DNA of 64,000 nt from assembly GCA_024195265.1 (NCBI GenBank), contig JAJLRJ010000014.1, forward strand, positions 19,370,959-19,434,958, read 5' to 3'. Below, one piece after another: positions 49,101 to 58,637 of this stretch; the first letter of the stretch is position 1, and each line of letters starts with the position of its first letter. The translations under genes were made by a program, and so were the position numbers. The DNA comes from Dendrophyllia cribrosa. Lineage: Eukaryota; Cnidaria; Anthozoa; Scleractinia; Dendrophylliidae. Under the pieces are notes generated by a model. It did not search any database. It worked only from the letters and a program-made list of their open reading frames with translations, and was not told the origin of the DNA.

Positions 49101-50556
49101 CAAAGTAATGAGTAAAACGCGAGAAGTGGATGACTACTGTCCCCGTACACAGCTTCATAAACTAATCAAAGATTGTGGGAAACCTCAACTTTCATATAAC
49201 ACCACTACCCATGATGACGGAAGTCAAACTCTTACACCTGTCGACAGCAACGAAACAATGACGAAAGTAACTGATGGTGTAGATGCACTTGTTATTGAAT
49301 TTGTGGGGGAAGACTTGAGGGATGAAGTCTTGAAAGAAGCCAAGAAACAAGTTGAACTTGAAATTAAGGCAACAATGAAAAAAACCCAGAAAAAATCTGC
49401 CAAAGAATCTGCAGCAGCAAAACATGTTGATGACATTGACTGGGAACACCTGGCAAAATATGGCGGTTTAACAGATCTTTCTATTGCAGAGCTAAACTTG
49501 TATCTTACAGAATGTTGTGGTATGTCAGTTGAAGATGCAAAGAAAAAAGGATTCAACAAAAGGAAGAAAGTAAAACTAATCAAAGAGAACATTATGTGCG
49601 GTCACATACCAAATACAGGTGTCTCTCTGAAAATGACAGTCCAACGCACAAAGAGCCACACCAACAACAGTTTGCCGCCTGTTCCACCTTGGGCAGGTAG
49701 CACAGTGTACAACGGAAACGTTGTAAGACTGCAAAACACATGCCCAATAGACAATTGGCTTACAATGTTTCACTTCATTTGCACCCTTTATCCCGCGATA
49801 GTGCAGGCTGAGAAGGATTTGTTTTACCAGCGTATTATGGGTGTACACAGATATTTTCAGGCTGGGGAATTTGTGCTTGGTAAAATGCATTGGTTGGAGA
49901 TGTTCCCGCATAAAGTTGACCTTACACAGCCTGTCATTGACATATTTGGGAGTGAATACGACTTTTTCATTTCAGCAATGGCTAATGTACTTGCCACAAC
50001 CTACAACACCGTTTGCAGTGAGAGCACTTGCCCAAAGCCTTCAATTTCATCAAAGTCTTCTGAAATAATCCTTAGTGATGCCAAAGCGAACACACCTGAA
50101 AATAGCTTTAAGATGTCTGTCTGCAATTGGCTCCACAAGACAACCCCTTCTCCTTGCCTTCGGAAAAAGAAGCGCAGTAGCTCACTGTGCCAGGGCTCAA
50201 GAACAGAGTCCAACCGGTTCTTCATTCAAGGAATGCCGCTTGTTTTACCATGTAACGTTGACATTCTGTCAAGGAATGGGCGAGTGTTGGAGGTCGGTCA
50301 TCTTCCTGACGACATGATTTTGAAAGCTAATGGGACATTGACTACGTACAAGTTGTTTGGAGTAACGTATGGCAATGGCAATCATTTCAAATCAGCAATG
50401 TGCCTACCATCACCATTGGTACCACAGGCCGGGTGGTATGAGTACGATGGGCTATGGGAGCATCGTCAACGAGGGTCTGGCCTCAAGTATTGTGGGAAAA
50501 AGCCTGCAACTCCCTTGGCATATTGCCTGTCATATGCCCTCTATGTGCGTCAGTAG
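46180..50556 (+). CDS. 1458-residue intronless protein with SAP-like and USP-like segments
   Basis: Start at ATG 46180 (CAACATGGCG). A longer frame upstream lacks an ATG. Residues ~30-340 are helical/coiled. Residues ~340-560 are basic and then contain a conserved-looking core, NVHYNRAFIKNYTRLAFAK, RLAVDDKCYLRCGTSEGFSR (D467/D468) and YVSPGVVLMVN. This core could be an RNase-H-like catalytic region. Residues ~1090-1137 look SAP-like (LSIAELNLYLTECCG). Residues ~1180-1440 resemble a ubiquitin-specific-protease fold: NTCPIDNWLTMFHF with C1188 as a Cys box, YGNGNHFKSA with H1402, and WYEYDGLW. I recall related proteins as multi-copy uncharacterised predictions in corals. It is probably the main protein of the surrounding mobile element. 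Biochemical activity is inferred only. Confidence 0.65.
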   Translation: MASTNEWNERRRDLRNLRVIDDSEKFHKKNGVHIERSLNVQSVISCQAFIEMKILEDQEKNRKSASAFTALSSLLDELLIRKVMAFDECFKYYTSHIRDITQLSESVMRNAKQTFKEKLLGHAGLPVIYLTTGVRAFVMLMENGVNQEICNSFEEVLESIVEELQPTILNEKLKSFTPVFEHLMSLTSTNKDRYLLLYILSNIFSKTGLKEYLGLNPDFVSSVQGQVEDMLWSVPDKMTEFENEAATHVEETVLKLRNALEKKSESLAKKRKRLNENIISDYESDIANKRQKLETLQEDSTSLRKQYVYRKFRAWKSDLWNQKGKKRGSYLIDRGAENAIYNVLAEHSKAHRRRHGEEGTAYLDEPSQRIQSREMLRIANKFLKKNNKRLIKSKETVRAFGKPRNKRSVQAKQHRGKSLWSFTRSQKKECNRHVNVHYNRAFIKNYTRLAFAKNSKHRGRVLRLAVDDKCYLRCGTSEGFSRPLHRPLQLAKEELKFELPSSDYPKKTGYVSPGVVLMVNEQSETEYNGRDKYVPEDVTVSVNCKPKVYYPSHATNWANDLYSSRLLFREEHELPSNFSEEHGKVFLEPTEAASHLIFIRDSLLQFELMTIEADFLRISDGSDHRAREELRLDVLKGRIESVTNVLTNLDTREDNICSTVVSQLHELKSQVEDLQKIVQVSCPGEESKQQLLSEYGSLKSEARRVRLQLESLNLPKHRAIEIQTSDAGPGVNSKEKVTQIRLAEAFQIHSLDLQARLHYAPGDSRVHIAEKVMRSLNEHAGSGHTIPIPSVPLTSIVSPGEILIMKDDELNDVMTRKEQDEAYQCAKSVASLYDGKPCMGTSIHARVPNDCSWDGFFFDHEFLVKCSMSSSAKALNACAGSAYFKYQQTFFSEHYRVYDGGVEAIRDACEKKCHFHASVENTDRLNADGWSDLPVQRVNAPVPDYNEESSDFHYCSSEQVESGNFMEKFSLSKAKVMSKTREVDDYCPRTQLHKLIKDCGKPQLSYNTTTHDDGSQTLTPVDSNETMTKVTDGVDALVIEFVGEDLRDEVLKEAKKQVELEIKATMKKTQKKSAKESAAAKHVDDIDWEHLAKYGGLTDLSIAELNLYLTECCGMSVEDAKKKGFNKRKKVKLIKENIMCGHIPNTGVSLKMTVQRTKSHTNNSLPPVPPWAGSTVYNGNVVRLQNTCPIDNWLTMFHFICTLYPAIVQAEKDLFYQRIMGVHRYFQAGEFVLGKMHWLEMFPHKVDLTQPVIDIFGSEYDFFISAMANVLATTYNTVCSESTCPKPSISSKSSEIILSDAKANTPENSFKMSVCNWLHKTTPSPCLRKKKRSSSLCQGSRTESNRFFIQGMPLVLPCNVDILSRNGRVLEVGHLPDDMILKANGTLTTYKLFGVTYGNGNHFKSAMCLPSPLVPQAGWYEYDGLWEHRQRGSGLKYCGKKPATPLAYCLSYALYVRQ

Positions 50557-50737
50557 CTTTGTAGCAGTACTGTGAAGGTATTAAAAGCCCATGCCCAAGA
50601 AAAATGAACTAACCAGGTGGCTAATCGGTGTCCGCGCTTTGCTATGGTTTCTGTAGCATGAAATGACTATAGATGCATGCTAGTCTATCACAGGGTTACC
50701 CCCAGTATTTCTGTGAAGTTTACCTAACGGTAACTGG

Positions 50738-51025
50738 TACCCATTTATACACCTGAGTGAAGAGAGACAATGTGGAGTAAAGTTTCCTGTCTATAAAGGA
50801 CAAAACCCATTTATACACCTGGGTGGAGAGAGACAATATGGAATAAAGTATCTTGTCTAAGGACACAACCCATTTATACACCTTGGTGGAGAAAGACAAT
50901 GTGGAGTGAAGTTTCTTGTCTAAGGACACAACCCATGTATACACCTGGGTGGAGAGAGACAATATGGAGTAAAGTTTCTTGTCTATTAAGGACACAACCC
51001 ATTTATACAATGTGGAGTGAAGTTG
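50738..51025. repeat. Minisatellite, about 64-bp unit, 4-5 copies
   Basis: Units contain CCATTTATACACCTGGGTGG, AGAGAGACAATATGGAGTAA and AGTTTCTTGTCTAAGGACACA, with small length differences. It lies inside the 8.9-kb element just after the large gene. Confidence 0.85.
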
Positions 51026-51739
51026 CTCAATTTATCAAAGGAACCAACACGACGCTAGAGACCAGGATTGAACAAACGACTTTTCGCTCACTACCACTAT
51101 TCCCGAGCCTCAAAATATATACATCTCCACAGTAGTACTGCGTACTTCTATCTAAAATAGAATGGTAAGTGATGTATAAAGAAACCACAACAAATATAAG
51201 TGACTACTGCATAAATTTATTTACAGAAACTATTTAGAAAAATAGGCAATTTAAATGCATTTATACCATGCCATAGAAAATACAACCAATCAGAATACAG
51301 GAAAGCCGTTGTTCGACCGTATTACACCCAACCTTCCCATCGTGCGCTGCACGTATGTCGCATTGATGGTGCTTCCTACTGTATTTTCTACGGCATGGTA
51401 TAAAATAGTTATGCAACACTTTCTCGTGATATGCCACTCGAAAGCGTTACAAGACCAGTATATAGCACTGTTAGTGACTTGGAAAAAGTACCTTAATATT
51501 TTTTTTGGAACCTTACAAGATCACAATGAAAAAAATTGTTTGCAGGAAGGTTTGTTTTTAAAAAAAATAATTGCAGAGGCGCATGGATAAAAAAAAAATG
51601 TTTGCAGAGGAAAATTTCTCATACCCCCCCTCCAGAAAAATAATGGTCCGTCCCTTAGCTCCTTTTGTTCGTCCACCAGCATTTGTTCGTTTCACTATTG
51701 TTATCTATGTCTCTAGAGATTGATTGAAAACCACCTATA

Positions 51740-53112
51740 TATTAGCTTTTTTATGTGAGCATAATGGAGCATAATAGTGACGCCTTTCGTGCATAATAGT
51801 GAGATTTTCATATGATGCCCGATTTAGGGTGTTAGCTCTATTGTACATTGTACACATTCATTGTATTAGGTAAAATTATGTATTCTAATATATTCTATGG
51901 TATTGTATTCTTTTGTATTGTCGTTCTTTTGTGCTCTAATATTCTATTGTTTTAACAAAAGAATAAGTGTTACCCCTAAATCGCGCATGGTATAGAGATT
52001 TTTTGAGCATCGAACATTAGCATAATAGTGAAAAATTGGAGCATAATGTGTAAAACCCTACTTATTACAGCCATGCTCAGTCACGCGTGACCAGTAATCC
52101 ACAAGACTGAAATGAACGTTTGAATATTTCTTTGTAACGTCCGAGATTTGAATGAAACCTTAAAGATCTCTCTGGAAAACACTTTGAAAGTCACGAGTTA
52201 ACGGAAAAATAACTTCGCTACATGCATAAAAAACCTAATATTGTTCGGATATGTAACATTTCAAATAAAATAATATTTTGTTGGTCTTTGTTTCCGAAAT
52301 TGCGGTAAAATTCTCACGGGAATTCCGAATCTTGGAATGAGTTTCCGAAACCGATGCGTAAACTTGAAAACTCCATTCAAATTTTCAAAAATACTAGTCA
52401 CGCGTGACGGAGCATGGCTGTAAAGCTTATCCAGGAATACACCTTAACCAAAGTTTTATTTGTCTTTGTTCAACCCTTTCACTGTCGTGATCAAACTTTG
52501 ACCTGTGTAATATTGTTGTAAGTTTTGAGTGTGTGGGTAAATTTCAAATGAAACAGTACATTCCTGTGACGCTATTTTGCATTTTTCTTTTTTTCGTTTC
52601 TGTTTTTTTCTTTTTCTTGTGTGTTTTAAGAAATATTTTGTTTGTTATTTGTTTGGTTTGGTTTTTGTCTTCGTTCTTAATGTTTTCTCTGGTAGTGAAA
52701 GGGGTCAAGGCGTTTTTTTTGTTAAATCACTGCTGTGAATCACAGTTTGTTTTGTCATAAACATTTTGTGATAGCCTTGTTAATTTTTTTTATTTTCGTC
52801 ATATTCTTAAGTTTTGCTTTCTTTTTGTGCAGCATGCTTAAGAACAAGAAATATTCATGTTGCTTGTTGGGCAATGGTATAGAATGTTAATAAATGTGGG
52901 TAACTGGGGTAGCTGTGGGTCGCCTTTTGCATTATTGATCTTTTCATTGTAGATTAATAGGGGGCTTTGTTTCGTCGATTGTTAGAAACGCTCAGCGTCT
53001 TCTAAGTAAATTTTTACATTTTAAGTTTTTTTTGTCAATAGAGGATAGTTATCAATGTGAATTTAGAAAAATGAAAAGCTGACGTAGTATGTAAGTAGTA
53101 TTGTACAGTTAA
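51740..53112. other. Duplicated kinase 3' flank with a MITE
   Basis: About 52434-53070 is collinear with about 3540-4190 after kinase copy 0. 51740-52067 is AT-rich and unassigned. No gene is seen. Confidence 0.5.
52068..52424. mobile_element. 357-bp MITE with TACAGCCATGCTC ends
   Basis: TACAGCCATGCTCAGTCACG followed by CGTGACCAGTA on the left matches, inverted, ACTAGTCACGCGTGACGG and AGCATGGCTGTAA on the right. This is about 30 bp of terminal inverted repeat around AT-rich DNA. Confidence 0.8.
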
Positions 53113-53397
53113 TAGAGCAGTTTTCAATTGACTGTCGAAAGTAATTACACAATTGCTTTGGTTTTGCATTGCTACGCTTTGTGATTGGCTAAAAAATCTC
53201 GCGCCACTTTCTCGACCAATCAGAAGTAAAACCAAAACCAATCGTGACTTGCTCGCACGCTTTTCCCGCGCTTGGCGCCCGCGACATGTAATTGCTTCGA
53301 GCTCTGATTGGTTCATTGGATTGTTTACGACTGATGTGATTGGTCAGAGTAATTACTTTGGTTTTGGTTTTACGACACTCAATTGAAAACCGCTCTA
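53113..53397. mobile_element. 285-bp MITE with TAGAGCNGTTTTCAATT ends
   Basis: TAGAGCAGTTTTCAATTGAC and the inverted CAATTGAAAACCGCTCTA bound it. It contains several CCAATCAGA/TCTGATTGG motifs. The paralogous flank near 5360 lacks it. A partial relative sits at about 60967-61206. Confidence 0.8.
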
Positions 53398-53803
53398 ATA
53401 TACCGTTAGGTTCTAAATCTAACGACCATCGTTACTTTCGGATTTAGCAGACCCTAAATATCATTACTAACTGAGGCATCGCTTATTTTTGTATAGCCTA
53501 AACGTTTGCCATATATGGACCGATCTTTCTTTTGTGAGGGCATATTTTTTCAGTAAAAAGATTTTTCTCTTCTTGAAAAATATCTTAACCTTTGTGATCG
53601 TAAAGCAAGTCTTGTAGGTGTTTTTCACCTGCTGTTAGAACAAATCCTTTGGAATATTAAATGAACTTTTATAGGTTGTAGCGGTGAGAAAAGCCTTTTC
53701 TCACCGCTACAACCTATTTGGTAAGCTACAACCTATTTGGTAAGCTAACGCTGCAAGAAAAATTGAGTTCAAGTACTATTGGCTGTAACTCGTATATGAC
53801 AAT

Positions 53804-53963
53804 AGACAATATTCGTATTCCCGGTATTGAACTGGAACTAGCTTGCAGTCGAGACTCATGCGGGGGAATCTTTTCACATGCAAATATTTTTAATGATATT
53901 CCCCCGCATTTGCCTCGTCTGCAAGCTAGTTCAAGTTCAATACCGAGAATACGAATATTGTCT
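53804..53963. repeat. 160-bp foldback
   Basis: AGACAATATTCGTATTCCCG and GAACTAGCTTGCAG have their inverse at the other end. ATGCGGGGGAAT / ATTCCCCCGCAT form an inner arm. Confidence 0.85.
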
Positions 53964-54010
53964 AATTTAGTCTTTAAGTAAGAACTTTGAGTTCTGCTTG
54001 TAACCGAATT

Positions 54011-55442
54011 ATGCTGTGTTCACATTAGCACCGCAACATGTTAAGAGTAAACATGTTTCAACGATTTCATTGTTCATATTAGTTGTTAATTTCAAAACAC
54101 TTTTCACTCCTGGTTCTATAATTTATGCTGTTCTATGAAGCAGGCATAAAGCCTGCCGCACACTTGAGGAAAGTGCTGAGCAAAATTCCTCGCGAGGCAG
54201 TTAGCTCAGCTGTTTCCGCAAGTGTGCGCTGGATTTTTGGTGAGTTTTTCGCCTCGCGAGGTCGTGAGGCAAATATCTGACGTGTTTGATATTTTTTGCC
54301 TCACGAGACAAATTCCTCATCGTGTGCGGGCGCCGCGAGAATCTGGCTGAGCCAAATTAATCGATTAGCCAATAAAATTGCATGGCAAGCTCACGTGATT
54401 TCAAGCTCGACATGCAAGATGGCGGACGACGATATGTTAAAACTTCTCGTAGCTCTTCTTATCCGTTTGTTTGTGGTCCACTCAAAGTATACAAAATGTA
54501 ATATTACATTTGTATAACTGCAATTGCTGTAATTGATATTGAAACAAAGTTTTAATATCCACTTTTTTAGAATATTCTTAGGTAATGCAGTAATGTCATA
54601 GGAAAATGAAAAAAGCCAAATAGGAATTAATTAGCTTAATCATCATTCACAGCGACACGCGGCACGATTAAGCGTGCAGCGGCTATTGTTAATTTAAATT
54701 AAGCGTGCAGCGGCTATTGTTATTTGTGTGTCTAATTAATTCCTATTGGCCTTTTTTCCATTTTTCATTTTTCTATGACAACGTTATTGTAATTAGGTGT
54801 AATTTAAATTTAGCATTTTATTAGATTTTAATACAGTAAACATGCAACATACAAGGCTGCATAGAACTCGACAAGTTTATCCTCCAGTGGATAACATCGT
54901 TAACCACACTCCTGTCCGCCATCTTGAATGTCGAGCTTTAAATCACGTGAGCTCGCCATGCAATTTTATTGGCTAATCGATTAATTTGGCTCAGCCAGAT
55001 TCTCGCGGCGCCCGCACACGATGAGGAATTTGTCTCGTGAGGCAAAAAATATCAAACACGACAGATATTTGCCTCACGACCTCACGAGGCGAAAAACTCA
55101 CCAAAAATCCAGCGCACACTTGCGGAAACAGCTGAGCTAACTGCCTCGCGAGGAATTTTGCTCAGCACTTTCCTCAAGTGTGCGGCAGGCTTAAGCTCGC
55201 ATGTAATCTTTATAATTACACATGAACCGAAACATAGAGCTCGAACTTGCTGTTACATTTGCGCTAACGTGTTTCGTCTGGCCTAGATCAAAACTACCTT
55301 GTGAAGTAGTTGCAATTATGCTCAGAGTATGTTTCGATCATGATTTGCGCAATGCGCCGCCTGATGTGAACACTGTTCACAATAAACCACCTTTCATTCG
55401 TGATCAGACTAAACATGTTTCGCCCAAGTGTGAACACAGCAT
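54011..55442. mobile_element. Nested foldbacks: outer element with TGCTGTGTTCACA ends
   Basis: ATGCTGTGTTCACA at 54011 matches TGTGAACACAGCAT ending at 55442. AAACATGTTTC also recurs inverted inside both ends. A second foldback (54149-55192) sits within it. Confidence 0.7.
54149..55192. mobile_element. Foldback with two 279-bp arms
   Basis: Arms 54149-54427 and 54914-55192 are equal in length and nearly identical when inverted. They start AAGCCTGCCGCACACTTGAG and end CAAGATGGCGGAC. The central ~490 bp holds a third, smaller palindrome at about 54595-54780 (GTCATAGGAAAATGAAAAA and its inverse) with a directly repeated AAGCGTGCAGCGGCTATTGT. Confidence 0.85.
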
Positions 55443-56040
55443 TAGTCAACATCAACAATAAATCATGTTCCTGAACGACATTCTGATCCACTTGATGTAA
55501 AAGATCCCGGTTAGCAGCTCAGCCATAGAGCTAAATTCCCCAAAAGTCCCCGTTGGACTTTAAAGTTGAGACAATTGTGTATTTGTAACTTAAAAGCTAT
55601 CTATGAGGTACTTTTTGCAATAAAAATCCAAAGAGATTATTCTTTGTCTTTGTGATCAGTAATTAGTAATGACACCCAGAGTGTGAGGCCATCAGTCATT
55701 CAAACGGTATAATACAATCACTCGGATTAGTTGTGCTTAAGCCAACCTTTCAAGAGAGAGTTTCCCTTTCCAGCTCTTATTTTATCCGCTGGCTACCAGC
55801 ATCACTCGCTCTCTAGTGAAAATCATTAGTTTGGGGATTATTTTCACATCTGCACAGGAAATCCTCGCATCTGATAAGAAGTTCAAGATATGGAATTAAA
55901 ATGTTTTAGATAAACGTGAGTGTTGTTCATGTCTTGACGGCCATTTTAAAAAAATTGTAAGTGTATCAGCATCACTGTAGGATACAAAAGAAAGAAACCT
56001 CGATCTTCAAAATGGCGGCAAGAAATAGACCCTTCTTAAG
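55443..56040. other. Intergenic DNA, nothing recognised
   Basis: No exon-like or RNA-like sequence is visible. Confidence 0.4.
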
Positions 56041-56493
56041 AATGACTCATACCCAGTCGCTATTAAGAATTCAATGCCTTCCCCATGCGTAAGGTAGGTG
56101 ACCACTACATATCGCGGGCTCTACCCCACTTCCCTCCCCTGTACTTGACGTTTTTCTTGACCGACTCCCACCCCCTGCGTCCAACTATCCACCCTCCCCT
56201 TCCTCCAACGCCGTCCCCATGGGTAAGACAGGTGACCATTACATATCGCGGGCTGAGTGTAAACAGTTGATCGAGCGAGCGATCGAGTAAAGTTTTGTCC
56301 CACTGCCATTAACTCGTTCAACGCTTCGCGTATTCACGAGTTGAAAACGAGAGGTAAAAAACGGAGGAGGTCTGGAACAGACCAATTGCAAGCGCATGGG
56401 TTTCAACACGCTTGCAATTGGCCTGTTCCTGACCTCCTGCGTGTTTTACTCTCGTTTTCTAAATTTTTAATAGCGACTGAGTACGAGTCAGTT
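56041..56493. mobile_element. MITE with inner hairpin
   Basis: AATGACTCATACCCAGTCGC...ATTAA and the inverse ending at 56493 form the ends. An inner hairpin spans 56343-56459 (GAAAACGAGAGGTAAAA, CCAATTGCAAGCG and their inverses). Confidence 0.7.
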
Positions 56494-56638
56494 CGTTAGT
56501 TTAAAACATATATACTTCATAGCTGATTTTTTGTCTGCTGCGACCATTTTAAGATTCCCACGTTCCCCCAGACGATCTTTCAAGCCTTCACAGAGACGAA
56601 TTAGTGGAATTCTCCTGGCTTTACAGCATCCTCGGAGA

Positions 56639-56771
56639 CCCAGGGGCAAAGTCGAGGCGGAACGAGGCTGAAAACCCGGCAAAAATCGGCGCGCTGAAAG
56701 TTTTCTAGAACGGGCGAATTCTAGAAAACGTTCGTCGCGCCGATTTTTCCGGCCGACTTACTGCCCCTGGG
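56639..56771. repeat. 133-bp foldback
   Basis: CCCAGGGGCA / TGCCCCTGGG outside, GGCAAAAATCGGCGCG and its inverse inside, and TTTTCTAGAA around the centre. Confidence 0.8.
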
Positions 56772-57821
56772 ACCCTAAGGATGGCTTTACAGCAACTCCG
56801 AAAATGCGGATGACGAATTTTAGCCGTCAAATAATTTTAAAATAGCGCATAGAAAATGCGCGCACTAACTAGCCGAACACTATGTTTCTTTAACTCCACA
56901 GAAACACCAAAAACATGCAATTTATTAAATTTCTAAATTAGGGGAAAAAAACATTTTTTGGCGTATCAATATTATAATAGAAACAGTTGTACACGCTTTT
57001 AGGGAACCGCCTCAGTGCAACCAGCTTTCGAAACCGGTCACCTTCGTTCCGTGTTTTCCTGCAGCATCTACGAGTGTTTCGTTGACTGTACAGCAAAAGT
57101 ATAGACTTAGGGAATTGAATTGTTTTCTATTTCTTAAATGATGTTGACAAAACATTGTCTGATGTTGGGTTTAAACGTTAAACGTGCATGTCTCCACGTA
57201 ATGTTTCTTTTTGTCTATGCAATAAAATGATAAAATGAGTTCACATAGATCTGTTCTTTTTTGTTAAGGATTCTCAGATCACTGTTAAAACATTTTCTTT
57301 TTATATTATACCGCATTTGCCTAACAGTAGTACACGCGTGCTAATAACAGACGTTTTTATAAGAATAAAAAATTGATAACAAAAAAAATTACAGATAAGT
57401 AATAAATGTCTTCATATACTTGGGCGTCGTTGTATTAGGCATATTGGAAAATAAATGTCTTGGAAATATGCATGCACGTTATTTCACAGTTTGATTATAG
57501 GGAGTATTGGGATAGTGTGAGCAGTCTAACAAAGAAGCGCGTTAACCTTCTTAAACAAGAAGACACAGCACACTTAGCGTGCGAGATCGCACGCAAATTA
57601 TTAAAATAGCGTGTCCACTGTGTCAAAAGACTAAGAGAACTGAAAAATATAAATGGATTCCTACTTTGTACTTACCGTTGAAAAAAAGGCCGTATGTCAG
57701 AGTTTCTCGATGGTTGTTATTGGTTTTAGCTAAATCTTGTAACTAGCTGGTCTGTGTTTCCGACAGTTTTGAAGTGAATGCAAATGTAGCCGCAAAGTGG
57801 CCTTTCGAAGCCATGAATCTT
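56772..57821. other. Intergenic DNA, nothing recognised
   Basis: AT-rich. No exon, RNA gene or clear repeat is identified. Confidence 0.4.
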
Positions 57822-58637
57822 GGTAGTTTCTTGGTGATGCGGATGGTGTGATCACCAAATGACGTAAAACAAAAGATTCAAAAGACACTGAAGTTAAACA
57901 ATACCCACACCACAACACAAAAGCTAAGAGGGGGGAATTGGGGTTTTTCGGTTTTTCGGTTTTGGTCATTTTCTAGATCGGTTTTTTGGTTTTTGCACTC
58001 AAAATTTCCGGTTTTTCGGTTTTTGTATCCGTTGTGCTTTTCGGCTTTTTCCTCTTTAAACATCCGGTTTTCGGTTTTTATAAAAAAGAAATGCGGTTTT
58101 TCGGTTTTGGTTTTTCGCTTCCTAGTTTCCAGACCTTTCTATTTAACCTCGACTCAACCCGTGAAAGTTCACGTGATGCACCATCCAAGTGACGTTGCCG
58201 GTGAAAGTGGCCAACAAATGGGCCTTTATCACGCTCCGCCATTTTGTATAAAAACAAAAGTTAAGCAGGGGAAAACAAAGCGTTTTATTCTCTTGGGAAT
58301 CAACATGGCCGCCGCGTGATAAAGGCCCATGGCAATAGAAGATGAGCTTTTTCTAATTATAGAAATCGCGCTTACAGAGTGGGAGGACCGTTATGTACAG
58401 GTTCGATTGTAGTTATATTTCGCTTTGGTATCAAGGGTCATGGGTTTAAGGTTTGTGAATTTGCTATTTTGATCATTATGTTCGGCGGTTTTTCGGTTTT
58501 GATCATTGTGGTTTGTCGGTTTTCCGGTTTTCACGGAAATTTTGAACGGTTTTCCGGTTTCTTATAGGCCCCCGGTATAGGCCCCCGGTATAGGCCCCAG
58601 CTAACCAACAATGGCTTCAGCAACACCAAGAAACACC
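57822..58637. mobile_element. MITE interrupted by a CGGTTTTT-rich insertion
   Basis: The left part (57822 to about 57930) and the right part (about 58600-58637, CTAACCAACAATGGCTTC) together equal the intact 133-bp MITE at 60828-60960. Between them lies about 670 bp composed largely of GGTTTTTCGGTTTT-like units. This insertion contains a hairpin (GGGCCTTTATCACGC / GCGTGATAAAGGCCC, 58219-58330) and ends in CCCCCGGTATAGG repeats. Confidence 0.7.

Larger units (their letters stand above)
42800..51739. mobile_element. Unclassified ~8.9-kb element with imperfect terminal inverted repeats
   Basis: Ends: TATAGGTGGTTTTCA at 42800-42814 is repeated inverted at 51725-51739. An inner inverted block of about 40 bp (GGGACGGACCATTATTTTTC and a following G tract with TATGAG) lies at 42866-42908 and 51615-51655. 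ATGCTGGTGGAC is also shared between the two blocks. The element interrupts the duplicated kinase 3' flank and carries two head-to-head genes. The superfamily is not recognised and no clear target duplication could be read, so the exact ends are approximate. Confidence 0.65.
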
